This document shows positions 16,119 to 24,125 of a DNA stretch of 64,000 nt, piece by piece (position 1 is the first letter of the stretch; the number at the start of each line of letters is the position of its first letter). The translations under genes were made by a program, and so were the position numbers. Source of the DNA: an uncultured Lachnospira sp. (GTDB lineage: Bacteria; Bacillota; Clostridia; Lachnospirales; Lachnospiraceae); NCBI GenBank assembly GCA_934343805.1, contig CAKRIN010000002.1, positions 1 through 64,000 on the forward strand. The letters are read 5' to 3'. Below the pieces are notes generated by a model. It was not told the DNA's origin, ran no database searches, and saw nothing but the letters and a program-made list of their open reading frames with translations.

Positions 16119-17654
16119 ATGTTAAAACTTGTTATTCTTATTATCTACTTTGCGGTTCTGATAGGCATTGGACTTTACTGCCGCAAGCATGCAACTGATG
16201 TTAATGGTTTCGTCCTTGGTGGAAGAAGCGTCGGTCCGTGGCTTACTGCATTTGCATACGGAACATCCTATTTCTCAGCCGTAGTATTCGTAGGCTATGC
16301 CGGTCAGTTTGGCTGGAAATATGGAATTGCTGCAACATGGGCTGGTATTGGCAACGCAATCATAGGCTCTCTTCTTGCATGGGTTGTACTCGGCAGAAGA
16401 ACAAGAATTATGAGCCAGCATCTTGATTCAGCAACCATGCCACAGTTTTTCGGGAAAAGATTTGGAAGCAATCCATTAAAAATCGGAGCGTCTGTTATCA
16501 TATTCATTTTCCTGATTCCATACACAGCTTCGCTCTACAACGGACTTTCAAGACTTTTCGGTATGGCTTTCAACATTGATTACAGCATCTGTATCATAAT
16601 CATGGCAACACTTACTGCAATCTATGTTATTGCAGGCGGTTACATGGCTACTGCAATCAATGATTTTATTCAGGGAATTATCATGTTATTCGGTATTGTT
16701 GCAGTTATTGCTGCCGTAATCCACTCTAAAGGCGGTTTCATGTCAGCATTACAGGGACTTGCAAATGTTTCTGACCCGGCAGTAAGCGATACTCCCGGCA
16801 TATTTGCTTCATTTTTCGGACCTGATCCATTCAACCTTTTATGTGTTGTAATACTTACATCACTTGGAACATGGGGACTTCCTCAGATGGTTCAGAAATT
16901 CTATGCCATTGATAATGAAGCTTCTATCCAGAAAGGTACTGTAATATCAACAATATTTGCACTTGTAGTTTCTGGCGGATGTTATTTCCTTGGAGGTTTC
17001 GGAAGATTATTCTCAGACCAGATAGACGTCAAAGCCAACGGATTTGACTCAATAATTCCAACGATGCTTTCCAACTTAAGCCCTGCGCTTATAGCACTTG
17101 TTGTAATTCTTGTGTTGTCAGCTTCAATGTCTACACTTTCATCACTTGTTATAGCTTCAAGCTCAACTCTTACTATCGACTTTTTAAAGGACAACTTTAT
17201 CAAGAATATGAGTGAGAAGAAACAGGTATTATACATAAGAATTCTTGTTGTTGTATTCATCGCAATATCTGCGATACTTGCACTTATCCAGTACAAGAGT
17301 TCAGTAACATTTATCGCACAGCTTATGGGAATATCATGGGGCGCACTTGCAGGTTCATTCCTTGCACCATTCATGTTCTCACTTTACTCTAAGAAAATTT
17401 CCAAAGCATCATGCTGGGCATGCTTTTTATTCAGCTCAGTGCTTATGATTGCCAACATTTTCTTCAGAGCAGGCTTCCCGACATGGCTTCAGTCACCTAT
17501 CAACTGTGGTGCATTTGCCATGTTTGCTGGAATGGTTATCGTTCCTGTAGTCAGCCTGTTCACACCTAAGCCAGATAAAGAACTTGTTGACAGCGCATTT
17601 GCATGTTATGAAAAAGAGACAGAAGTGCCACAGAAGACAGCACTTGGGAAATAG
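16119..17654 (+). CDS. Sodium:solute symporter (SSS family, PutP-like)
   Basis: This 511-residue polytopic protein has about 13 hydrophobic helices. SSS signatures include the early GLYCRKHATDVNGFVLGGRSVGPW region and helix 2 (FAYGTSYFSAVVFVGYAGQFGWKYG). Further in are LTAIYVIAGGYMATAINDFIQG, which is close to the family motif in helix 5/6, and a helix 8-like SASMSTLSSLVIASSS with the Na+-site serines. The family takes up proline, pantothenate, sugars or carboxylates with Na+; the substrate is not determined here. ATG 16119 sits five bases after GGGGG; an upstream ATG at 16107 overlaps that site. It is monocistronic with an unusual nested inverted repeat upstream. Confidence 0.9.
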   Translation: MLKLVILIIYFAVLIGIGLYCRKHATDVNGFVLGGRSVGPWLTAFAYGTSYFSAVVFVGYAGQFGWKYGIAATWAGIGNAIIGSLLAWVVLGRRTRIMSQHLDSATMPQFFGKRFGSNPLKIGASVIIFIFLIPYTASLYNGLSRLFGMAFNIDYSICIIIMATLTAIYVIAGGYMATAINDFIQGIIMLFGIVAVIAAVIHSKGGFMSALQGLANVSDPAVSDTPGIFASFFGPDPFNLLCVVILTSLGTWGLPQMVQKFYAIDNEASIQKGTVISTIFALVVSGGCYFLGGFGRLFSDQIDVKANGFDSIIPTMLSNLSPALIALVVILVLSASMSTLSSLVIASSSTLTIDFLKDNFIKNMSEKKQVLYIRILVVVFIAISAILALIQYKSSVTFIAQLMGISWGALAGSFLAPFMFSLYSKKISKASCWACFLFSSVLMIANIFFRAGFPTWLQSPINCGAFAMFAGMVIVPVVSLFTPKPDKELVDSAFACYEKETEVPQKTALGK

Positions 17655-17735
17655 TACAGCACAGCATAATAAACTCTGTATATAGCTGCATTTACTCCCA
17701 CTAGGTGAAGCCGCCATGAGGACATGCCTGCTGCC
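17655..17735 (-). repeat. Half copy of the long-hairpin repeat
   Basis: On the minus strand this stretch contains CCTAGTGGGAGTAAATGCAGCTATATACAG in two adjoining parts, matching the left arm of the elements at 9047 and 40050. The central inner hairpin and the complementary second arm are absent, so it appears to be a truncated or decayed copy. Confidence 0.5.
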
Positions 17736-17797
17736 AGATAATCCTACGGCGTACTGTTTAACACCATATCTAATATTTATATACCCTTTACAACAGC

Positions 17798-17842
17798 ACC
17801 TCCTTGTGCTATAACAACCACAATCATTATACACAAGGAGGT
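17798..17842 (+). promoter_or_regulatory. Inverted repeat that buries the ribosome binding site of the DUF1275 gene
   Basis: ACCTCCTTGTG (17798-17808) is perfectly complementary to CACAAGGAGGT (17832-17842) across a 23-base loop. The right arm contains the full AAGGAGG Shine-Dalgarno of the gene starting at 17848. If the hairpin forms in the mRNA, translation would be off until the stem opens, so it is a candidate translational switch or RNA thermometer-like element. Confidence 0.65.
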
Positions 17843-17847
17843 CAGTT

Positions 17848-18546
17848 ATGGCATCAAAGCTTCACAACGCCCTTGCCAGAAAGCTGCCGGATATACAGAT
17901 GTCCGAAGCCTTCATAAACAGCGTATTCCTTGCCATGTCCGGCGGACTTCAGGATGCATACACATACTTTACGAGAAATGAAGTATTCTCCAACGCACAG
18001 ACTGGTAATGTGGTTCTTATGAGTACACATTTTATGATGGGCGAATGGTATCAGGGAATTAAATATCTTCTGCCATTCTTAGCATTTGGTCTTGGCGTAT
18101 TCGTAACAGAACGAATTCAGGGCAGATACAAAAATGCCACCAGACTTCACTGGCGGCAGGCTATTTTACTTATAGAAATTATAATCTTAATTGCTGTTGG
18201 ATTCATGCCCCACTCAATGGACATGTTTGCAACTATAATTGTATCATTCTCTTGTGCGATGCAGGTACAGGCATTTAGAAAAGTCAACGGCTACTCTTAT
18301 GCAAGCACCATGTGCATTGGCAACTTAAGAAGCGGTACAGACGCACTTTCAGTATTTGTGCGTACCGGCAATAAAACTTCTCTTAGAAAAGCCGGCTATT
18401 ACTTCGGCATAATATTTTTCTTTGCAATTGGCGCAGGCATCGGAGGAAACCTTTCCATGATATTTGGAATCCACACAATCTGGATTTCAAGTGCACTCCT
18501 TTCAGTAAGTGTACTTCTTATGTTTACAGAGAGGCTTAAAATATAA
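17848..18546 (+). CDS. YoaK/DUF1275 family membrane protein
   Basis: This 232-residue protein has about six hydrophobic segments and the family pattern near the N-terminus (FLAMSGGLQDAYTYFTRNEVFSNAQTGN, residues ~29-56, split here by position). The second half repeats a related motif (ASTMCIGNLRSGTDAL). Length is normal. DUF1275 proteins are widespread small membrane proteins without an agreed function. The ribosome binding site (AAGGAGG) is ideal but sits in one arm of a perfect 11-bp inverted repeat. It is monocistronic, and spoIIID follows 120 bases later. Confidence 0.88.
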   Translation: MASKLHNALARKLPDIQMSEAFINSVFLAMSGGLQDAYTYFTRNEVFSNAQTGNVVLMSTHFMMGEWYQGIKYLLPFLAFGLGVFVTERIQGRYKNATRLHWRQAILLIEIIILIAVGFMPHSMDMFATIIVSFSCAMQVQAFRKVNGYSYASTMCIGNLRSGTDALSVFVRTGNKTSLRKAGYYFGIIFFFAIGAGIGGNLSMIFGIHTIWISSALLSVSVLLMFTERLKI

Positions 18547-18666
18547 GCGTTTCCTGGTCAGTCTTTCATCATAATCAGCATTAAGCACATTTGTGCTAAT
18601 TATAATCTAACATAAAACCTTGTTCACCGGCATAGATTGTATAAATGAAACATCCGGAGTCCCGAC

Positions 18667-18927
18667 ATGCGAGACTATATTGAAGAACGCGCCATTCAAC
18701 TGGCATATTACATAATTGAACACAAGGCAACTGTAAGACAGACTGCAAAAGCATTTAACGTAAGTAAAAGTACTGCTCACAAAGATGTTACTACAAGACT
18801 TATGGAAATCAACCCTGAACTGGCAAAAGAAGCCAGAAAAATTCTTGATGTGAATAAACAGGAAAGACACATCCGTGGAGGTATGGCTACTAAAGAGAAA
18901 TATCTCCACAGTGCATGTTCTAAATAA
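18667..18927 (+). CDS. spoIIID: Sporulation transcriptional regulator SpoIIID
   Basis: This 86-residue DNA-binding protein begins MRDYIEERAIQLAYYIIEH and carries the helix-turn-helix ATVRQTAKAFNVSKSTAHKDV, which is nearly invariant in SpoIIID. A basic C-terminal part (HIRGGMATKEKY) is also typical. In spore formers it acts in the mother cell between sigma-E and sigma-K and switches many genes. Its presence, with SpoIIR at 32327, argues that the lineage has at least ancestral sporulation capacity. It is a lone gene here whose 3' end overlaps the HD-GYP gene by eight bases on opposite strands. Confidence 0.95.
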   Translation: MRDYIEERAIQLAYYIIEHKATVRQTAKAFNVSKSTAHKDVTTRLMEINPELAKEARKILDVNKQERHIRGGMATKEKYLHSACSK

Positions 18928-20014
18928 CTGCTGAAACATATAATCCATGTGCTTTAGACAGATCTTCAAACCGATCTGCACACTGGACAACTGGAAGATG
19001 TAGAGCTGTATCATTAATAAGAATAACTTTTCCTATTCTTCCATCTGATAATCGCACATCATTATGAATATATGAAGAAGCTACGTTCTTTAAAAATGGC
19101 AATATATAATGTGGATCAAACTTTGTAAATGCATCATTATACATTATCTTGATAACTTCAAATGGACACATGGCCCCTCTATACACCCTGGCTGCTGTCA
19201 TTGCATCATATACATCTGCAACTGCTATTATCTTGGCAACGGCTGGTATACTATCCCCCTTTAACCTGAAAGGATATCCTGTTCCATCACATTTTTCATG
19301 ATGGAGCAGGCATGCTTCCTTAATACGCATATCTATATTCTGGTTCTTTAACTTTTCATATCCAAGATTAACATGCTGCTTCATTATCTTGAACTCGTCA
19401 TCCGTAAGCTTTCCCGGCTTAGTAAGTATTTCGTTAGGGATCATTAATTTCCCTATATCATGAAGAAGTCCACTTATTATAAGAATCTTAACATCTTCAT
19501 CTCCATAGCCTAACCACTTACCTATGATGGATGATATGAGTGCCACATTAACACAATGAACATAAGTAAGGTCATCAAACTGCCTCATACTGTGAAGCAT
19601 ATCAAATATCTGCAGGCTGTTCCTATTGTCCTCCAGTATATGCTGGGTTCCCTCTATCAGTCTATCTGTATCAATAGGACTATTATTAGTAACAACATCA
19701 TTAAGTCCATCTTTTATATCAATAATATTCTCATCATAAGATGCCTTAAATTTCTTAAACTGCTCACTACGCCTTATCTTATCAAAATATTTTTCATTCT
19801 CGTTATCTTTATCATAAGCAGCGCCTTCTATTTCTGGTTCAGCTTCTTTCTCATACACCTTTACCTCTAGTACATGATGATTGGAAATATTTGCTATTAT
19901 ATCATAATTAAGTATGGTATCTTTTTTGGCTATAATCTTACCATCTGACGCATATACATCTTCCGATAGTCTGTCTCCCTCTTCTGCATCAAATATAAAT
20001 ATTGTCTTGTCCAT
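18920..20014 (-). CDS. HD-GYP domain protein (putative cyclic di-GMP phosphodiesterase)
   Basis: This 364-residue cytosolic protein has an N-terminal region of about 120 residues without a recognised sensor, then an HD-GYP domain. The catalytic HD pair is in LLHDIGKLMIP (His185-Asp186), with further metal-binding histidines in QHV (214) and LLHHEKCDGTGYP (238-247), which includes the GYP signature. HD-GYP enzymes hydrolyse cyclic di-GMP or related dinucleotides. The domain looks catalytically complete. ATG 20014 follows GGGGGATAAAG. It is transcribed away from the metK leader and converges with spoIIID with an 8-base overlap. Confidence 0.92.
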   Translation of the reverse strand: MDKTIFIFDAEEGDRLSEDVYASDGKIIAKKDTILNYDIIANISNHHVLEVKVYEKEAEPEIEGAAYDKDNENEKYFDKIRRSEQFKKFKASYDENIIDIKDGLNDVVTNNSPIDTDRLIEGTQHILEDNRNSLQIFDMLHSMRQFDDLTYVHCVNVALISSIIGKWLGYGDEDVKILIISGLLHDIGKLMIPNEILTKPGKLTDDEFKIMKQHVNLGYEKLKNQNIDMRIKEACLLHHEKCDGTGYPFRLKGDSIPAVAKIIAVADVYDAMTAARVYRGAMCPFEVIKIMYNDAFTKFDPHYILPFLKNVASSYIHNDVRLSDGRIGKVILINDTALHLPVVQCADRFEDLSKAHGLYVSAVI

Positions 20015-20162
20015 AATTTCTTTATCCCCCGATGTATATATTTATCTGCTACACAATTATATTAAGTATAAATTTTATCATACAAAAAGTCAATTTACAC
20101 TTGACGAATGAAAATATATTGTGTAGTATCTTATGCGGAACATTAATTGAATATATTATATC

Positions 20163-20307
20163 CCTTATTAAGAGCGGTGGAGATACATAGGATCTATGAA
20201 GCCCGGCAACCCCTTTTTAGGAAGGTGCCAACCTGAGCGATATTAGTCGAACAATAAGAGGATTTCGATACAGTCTATCGGGTCCCCTTGTCGGGGACCT
20301 TTTTTTG
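20163..20307 (+). promoter_or_regulatory. SAM-I (S-box) riboswitch with terminator
   Basis: The leader shows the S-box core: CTTATTAAGAGCGGTGGAG, then GATCTATGAAGCCCGGCAACC, then GGTGCCAACC, and a closing AATAAGAG (20252-20259) that pairs with CTTATT (20164-20169) as stem P1. A terminator GGGTCCCC/GGGGACC with a T-run follows at 20280-20307. In this class SAM binding stabilises the core, allows the terminator to form and switches the gene off. It precedes metK, the standard target. Confidence 0.95.
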
Positions 20308-20330
20308 CGCGAGTAGCAATGAGAAGACAA

Positions 20331-20373
20331 ATATATATGGTTCAATCATGCTTGCATGATTTGGAACATATAT
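20331..20373 (+). other. Hairpin between the SAM riboswitch and metK
   Basis: ATATATGGTTCAATCATGC is nearly complementary to GCATGATTTGGAACATATAT, with the arms separated by two bases. No T-run follows, so it is unlikely to terminate transcription. It sits between the S-box terminator and the metK start and could stabilise the 5' end of the mRNA or mark a processing site. Confidence 0.5.
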
Positions 20374-20453
20374 GTTTGGATTCGAGGAACGATGAGTATA
20401 GACATGGAAAGGTTTGGGATAAACATATTCACGACAAATTAAAAGGAGACAAT

Positions 20454-21635
20454 ATGGAAAAAAGATTATTTACTTCAGAATCAGTAACAGAAGGACATCC
20501 TGACAAAATCTGTGACCAGATTTCAGATGCAGTGCTTGACGCCCTCTACGAGCAGGATCCATACTCAAGAGTTGCATGCGAAACTCTTACAAACACAGGT
20601 TTTATTATGGTAATGGGAGAAATTTCAACTAAGGCTAACATTGACATTCCTTCTATTGTAAGAAAGACTGTTACAGAGATTGGTTATGACAGCTCTGATA
20701 AGGGATTTGATGGTAATACTTGTGCAGTTATGGTTGCATTAGACAAACAGTCTGCTGACATCGCTATGGGTGTTGATAAGGCTCTTGAAGCAAAAGATGG
20801 CGAAATTGATGATTCAGAGGGTGGTGCTGGTGACCAGGGTATGATGTTTGGTTACGCAACTAACGAAACACCTGAATTCATGCCTTACTCTGCTGCTCTT
20901 GCACAGAAGCTTTCTATGCAGCTTACAAAGGTTCGTAAGGATGGTACTCTTTCTTACTTAAGACCAGATGGAAAGACTCAGGTAACAGTAGAATATGATG
21001 AAAATAAAAAGCCAGTAAGACTTGACGCTATCGTTGTTTCATCACAGCATGCTCCAGAAGTATCTCAGGAACAGATTCATGAAGATATTAAGAAATATGT
21101 TATCGACGCAATTGTTGATCCAGCTATGATTGATGCTGACACTAAGATATATATCAATCCAACAGGACGTTTCGTAATTGGCGGACCTAACGGAGATTCA
21201 GGTCTTACAGGCCGTAAGATTATCGTTGATACTTATGGTGGAGCTGCAAGACATGGTGGTGGTGCTTTCTCTGGTAAGGACTGCACAAAGGTTGACCGTT
21301 CTGCTGCATACGCTGCAAGATATGTTGCTAAGAACATTGTTGCTGCCGGACTTGCTGACAGATGTGAAATCCAGCTTTCATATGCAATCGGTGTTGCAAG
21401 ACCAACATCTATCATGGTTGATACATTTGGTACAGGAAAGCTTCATGAAGATAAAATCGTTGAAATCATTCGTGAGAACTTTGATTTAAGACCTAATGGA
21501 ATTATTAAGATGCTCGACTTAAGAAGACCTATCTACAAGCAGACAGCTGCTTATGGTCACTTCGGCCGTACAGACCTTAACCTTCCTTGGGAGAAACTTG
21601 ACAAAGTAGATGTACTTGCTAAGTATCTTGGTTAA
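20454..21635 (+). CDS. metK: S-adenosylmethionine synthetase
   Basis: This 393-residue enzyme makes S-adenosylmethionine from methionine and ATP. Signature motifs are complete: [18 protein letters not shown] at the N-terminus (ATP/metal binding), [12 protein letters not shown] (signature 1) and GGGAFSGKD (signature 2, P-loop-like). Length matches the usual ~395. The start at 20454 has AAAAGGAGAC upstream; an earlier in-frame start at 20319 would read through the leader and is rejected. Control by the S-box riboswitch 150 bases upstream is expected. A clear terminator follows. Confidence 0.98.
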   Translation: MEKRLFTSESVTEGHPDKICDQISDAVLDALYEQDPYSRVACETLTNTGFIMVMGEISTKANIDIPSIVRKTVTEIGYDSSDKGFDGNTCAVMVALDKQSADIAMGVDKALEAKDGEIDDSEGGAGDQGMMFGYATNETPEFMPYSAALAQKLSMQLTKVRKDGTLSYLRPDGKTQVTVEYDENKKPVRLDAIVVSSQHAPEVSQEQIHEDIKKYVIDAIVDPAMIDADTKIYINPTGRFVIGGPNGDSGLTGRKIIVDTYGGAARHGGGAFSGKDCTKVDRSAAYAARYVAKNIVAAGLADRCEIQLSYAIGVARPTSIMVDTFGTGKLHEDKIVEIIRENFDLRPNGIIKMLDLRRPIYKQTAAYGHFGRTDLNLPWEKLDKVDVLAKYLG

Positions 21636-21682
21636 TAAGATTTTGTTTATGTATAATTAAATACTTTGATGAAATTTAAAAG

Positions 21683-21707
21683 CCTGCTCGAAAGAGCAGG
21701 TTTTTTT
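21683..21707 (+). terminator. Intrinsic terminator of metK
   Basis: CCTGCTC (21683-21689) pairs with GAGCAGG (21694-21700) around a GAAA tetraloop, followed by seven T residues. Confidence 0.9.
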
Positions 21708-21853
21708 ATTATAGATCGTGACCCTGTTGAGTACTCAAAGTGTGCGAAATATAAACCACCCGCTATTGATAGGTAGTAATGATTTTATGTAAAAAAGTTT
21801 TTTATTTCTGTCATATCAATTATGAATTTAATTTATATGAAAGGACATAAAAC

Positions 21854-21979
21854 ATGGAAAATATCATCAATGCACTTATATGGGAACTCCTTAAATTACT
21901 TATAAATCAAATCATAAGCTACAACCATCTTCCTTCATTTACAACAAATATTATCTGTAATATGTTATATCCATATTAA
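21854..21979 (+). CDS. Small hydrophobic peptide of 41 residues, unknown
   Basis: ATG 21854 has a good ribosome binding site (GAAAGGACATAAAAC) and opens a 41-codon frame beginning MENIINALIWELLKLLINQII. The first half is an amphipathic or membrane-seeking helix. It converges with, and overlaps by 29 bases, the 3' end of the type III toxin gene on the other strand. It was too short for routine gene calling. It could be a small membrane peptide, a type I toxin-like peptide or chance, and only the ribosome binding site and composition support it. Confidence 0.35.
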   Translation: MENIINALIWELLKLLINQIISYNHLPSFTTNIICNMLYPY

Positions 21980-22454
21980 TTCCAAGCTCTCTATGAAAAT
22001 ATTTCAATGGAGAGTATGCATATCTTCTTGTAAATTCGCACTCATGCAATTCACTGGTTTTATTCACATGTGCAACATATTCCTCAACAAATTTCAATGC
22101 TTCCCGTTTTATACGATTCAGGTTGATAATTGTTTCGTTAAACTCATCCTTATCAATAATAGCATTGACCGAATCTATATATTCATTTCTTGAAATAATC
22201 ACAATTTTACTATAATCCAATCCGGATTTATGGTGTTGGGACCTTTTAGTTTTAGAAAAATGAAATGCGTATTTATGACTTATTTCGCTTCGATATGGAA
22301 TACAGATATAATAATCATAATGAGACTGGAATAAAAGACAATTATATGCTCTTTGTCTTTTATTTAATATTTCCTTATATGGCGGATTAGGATAATCCTT
22401 ATAAAAAGCCTCCGTCAATTTTAAAATTTCAAAATCACTTTGTGGTATATTCAA
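21951..22454 (-). CDS. Type III toxin-antitoxin system toxin, CptN/TenpN-like endoribonuclease
   Basis: This 167-residue protein starts at TTG 22454 behind AGGGGG. The segment YNCLLFQSHYDYYICIPYRSEISHKYAF followed by KSGLDYSKIVII (given here in parts) matches the beta-barrel core of the ToxN/CptN/TenpN toxin superfamily as I recall it, closest to the CptN/TenpN branch. The decisive evidence is context: directly upstream lie two ~51-base tandem repeats and then an intrinsic terminator before the toxin start, the exact genetic layout of type III systems. There the repeat RNA is cut by and wraps around the toxin. Such systems defend against phage by abortive infection and can stabilise DNA. I have not been able to verify the catalytic residue. 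Confidence 0.75.
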   Translation of the reverse strand: MNIPQSDFEILKLTEAFYKDYPNPPYKEILNKRQRAYNCLLFQSHYDYYICIPYRSEISHKYAFHFSKTKRSQHHKSGLDYSKIVIISRNEYIDSVNAIIDKDEFNETIINLNRIKREALKFVEEYVAHVNKTSELHECEFTRRYAYSPLKYFHRELGINMDITYYR

Positions 22455-22470
22455 AAATCCCCCTATGTAG

Positions 22471-22502
22471 AAAAGACGAGAGACTTACAAAAGCCTCTCG
22501 TC
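22471..22502 (-). terminator. Terminator between antitoxin RNA repeats and toxin gene
   Basis: GACGAGAG (minus strand) pairs with CTCTCGTC around a 12-base loop, followed by TTTT. In type III systems a leaky terminator at this place makes antitoxin RNA exceed toxin mRNA. Confidence 0.8.
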
Positions 22503-22511
22503 ATCAATAGC

Positions 22512-22620
22512 TTCATCATTCGGTCAATTTTTATTTTATCGTCCTGTCAGAACCGTCACAGGACTCATCGCTTGGTTAGTTTTATTTTATCGTCCTGTCG
22601 GAACCATCACAGGACTCATC
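22512..22620 (-). ncRNA. Type III antitoxin RNA: two ~51-nt tandem repeats
   Basis: Read on the minus strand, unit 1 (22570-22620) and unit 2 (22518-22569) both begin GATGAGTCCTGTGA and continue GGTTC.GACAGGACGATAAAATAAAA; a partial third GATGAA follows. They differ mainly at their 3' ends. Each unit holds a GTCCTGT/ACAGGAC stem-loop. The two-repeat array followed by a terminator and the toxin gene matches the CptI/ToxI type of antitoxin RNA. Confidence 0.75.
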
Positions 22621-22656
22621 AGATATGATGAAGAGAACATCTCTGTTCCTATTTAT

Positions 22657-22685
22657 ATTATATGCAAAAAATATTTATTTAGCAA
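22657..22685 (-). promoter_or_regulatory. Sigma-A promoter of the type III toxin-antitoxin locus
   Basis: On the minus strand TTGCTA (22680-22685) and TATAAT (22657-22662) are separated by exactly 17 bases. Transcription would start just ahead of the antitoxin repeats. Confidence 0.75.
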
Positions 22686-22742
22686 TAGTTTTATGATTTT
22701 TTCATAATTTTATATTCCAATAGTAAACTTACTGTTTTCCTT

Positions 22743-24119
22743 TCACACCTTCTTCAGCCACTTCTTCCGCTCCATCCGCACAAGGAATATCGCACCCCTG
22801 AAGCAAAGCTCTGCTGCCATCGCTATCCACACACCAACAAGTCCGTAACTTCCAACAAGAAGGAATGAAAGAACAACGCGCACAGCCCACAGACTGAAAA
22901 AATTCATAAGACTTGAAACAAGCGTGTCACCAGCTCCACGAAGCACACCGGTTACTACAATTGACGCCCCATACAGAGGTTCTGCAAAAGCTTCAATTCT
23001 AAGTATTGTTACGCCAAGCTCTCTTACTGCCGGGTCTGGGGTAAGTATCCCAATCATGAATGGTGCGAATATAAACATCAGAAGTCCCGTGAACGCCATT
23101 ATTCCCATTCCAAAGGCAACTGAAATCCTTCCAAAAGACAACGCAAGCTTTCCTCTGCCCGCACCTATACTCTGACCAACAAGTGCCGTTGCCGCTTCCT
23201 CAATTCCGTAAGCCGGCATATAACACAGGCTTTCTGCAGTTATTGCAAATGAGTTGGCAGCCACAGCCACAACTCCTAATGGTGCAACAATCCTCGTTAT
23301 TGTAATCATCGCCCCAAACATAACCACATTTTCAAATGTAACAGGAAGCGATAATACGAATGACTTCTTTATTGTCGCAAGACCTGCCTTCTCGTCAGAA
23401 TCTGTTCCGTACCCCTTAGAAAGCATAGGTGTTCTGAACATCAGTACATAGAACATAATAATTGTAGTGACAATCTCTGCTGCTGTTGTTCCAAGTGCTG
23501 CACCCATAACTCCAAGACCAAAGCCAAAACCATGCCATCTGAATATAAATATAAAATTAAATATAACATCAAGAAAACAATTCATAGAATTAAGTATTCC
23601 AGGTGTTCTCGTATTACCACAGCTCTGTAACATTCTTGTACCAAGACGATTGAACCCAAGCGCCGGCATAGACAATGATGTTATAAGAAAATACATTGTC
23701 GCATCCTTCTGTATAGCCTCTTCTCCTCCAAGCCATGCCGGAAGTCCCCAGCTTATCATGGCTCCGGCAGCACCAATAATAATTGATATAAGAAGCACAA
23801 TTCCAAATGACTGCAGGAATACTCTTCTTGCCCGATTAAACTTCTTAGCTCCTACAAGCTGTGCCACCTGTATAGAAAATCCAAGTGACGGCGCTGAAGC
23901 AAGGCTTCCAAGAAGCCAAGTGGTTGTCGATACAAGACCTATTGAAGCCGAACAGCCTGCCCCCAGTCTTCCAACCATAGACGCATCAATATACTGCATA
24001 ATGATTGATGACACCTGTGCCAGAATTGTAGGCAGACTCAGCATAATTACAAGCCTTATCTTCTGTTCAAATGTAATCTCTTTATTATCTCTTATATAGG
24101 AAAGTGTATCTTCCTTCAT
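22743..24119 (-). CDS. MATE family efflux transporter
   Basis: This 458-residue, 12-helix exporter has two MatE domains (helix 1 LPTILAQVSSIIMQYIDASMVGRLG; second half LPVTFENVVMFGAMITITRIV). Length is normal. It begins six bases after the SulP permease stop and is therefore probably translated from the same mRNA. No substrate can be assigned. It differs clearly in sequence from the other two MATE proteins in the window, so the three are not recent duplicates. Confidence 0.9.
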   Translation of the reverse strand: MKEDTLSYIRDNKEITFEQKIRLVIMLSLPTILAQVSSIIMQYIDASMVGRLGAGCSASIGLVSTTTWLLGSLASAPSLGFSIQVAQLVGAKKFNRARRVFLQSFGIVLLISIIIGAAGAMISWGLPAWLGGEEAIQKDATMYFLITSLSMPALGFNRLGTRMLQSCGNTRTPGILNSMNCFLDVIFNFIFIFRWHGFGFGLGVMGAALGTTAAEIVTTIIMFYVLMFRTPMLSKGYGTDSDEKAGLATIKKSFVLSLPVTFENVVMFGAMITITRIVAPLGVVAVAANSFAITAESLCYMPAYGIEEAATALVGQSIGAGRGKLALSFGRISVAFGMGIMAFTGLLMFIFAPFMIGILTPDPAVRELGVTILRIEAFAEPLYGASIVVTGVLRGAGDTLVSSLMNFFSLWAVRVVLSFLLVGSYGLVGVWIAMAAELCFRGAIFLVRMERKKWLKKV

Positions 24120-24125
24120 TTAGCA

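Noticed and set aside
20319..20453. N-terminal extension of metK from 20319
   Set aside because: It would be translated from the riboswitch terminator region; the conserved MetK N-terminus and ribosome binding site are at 20454.
22512..22620. Tandem repeats as a CRISPR array
   Set aside because: The ~51-base units are contiguous without spacers, number only two, and are followed by a terminator and a toxin-like gene; no cas genes are present.
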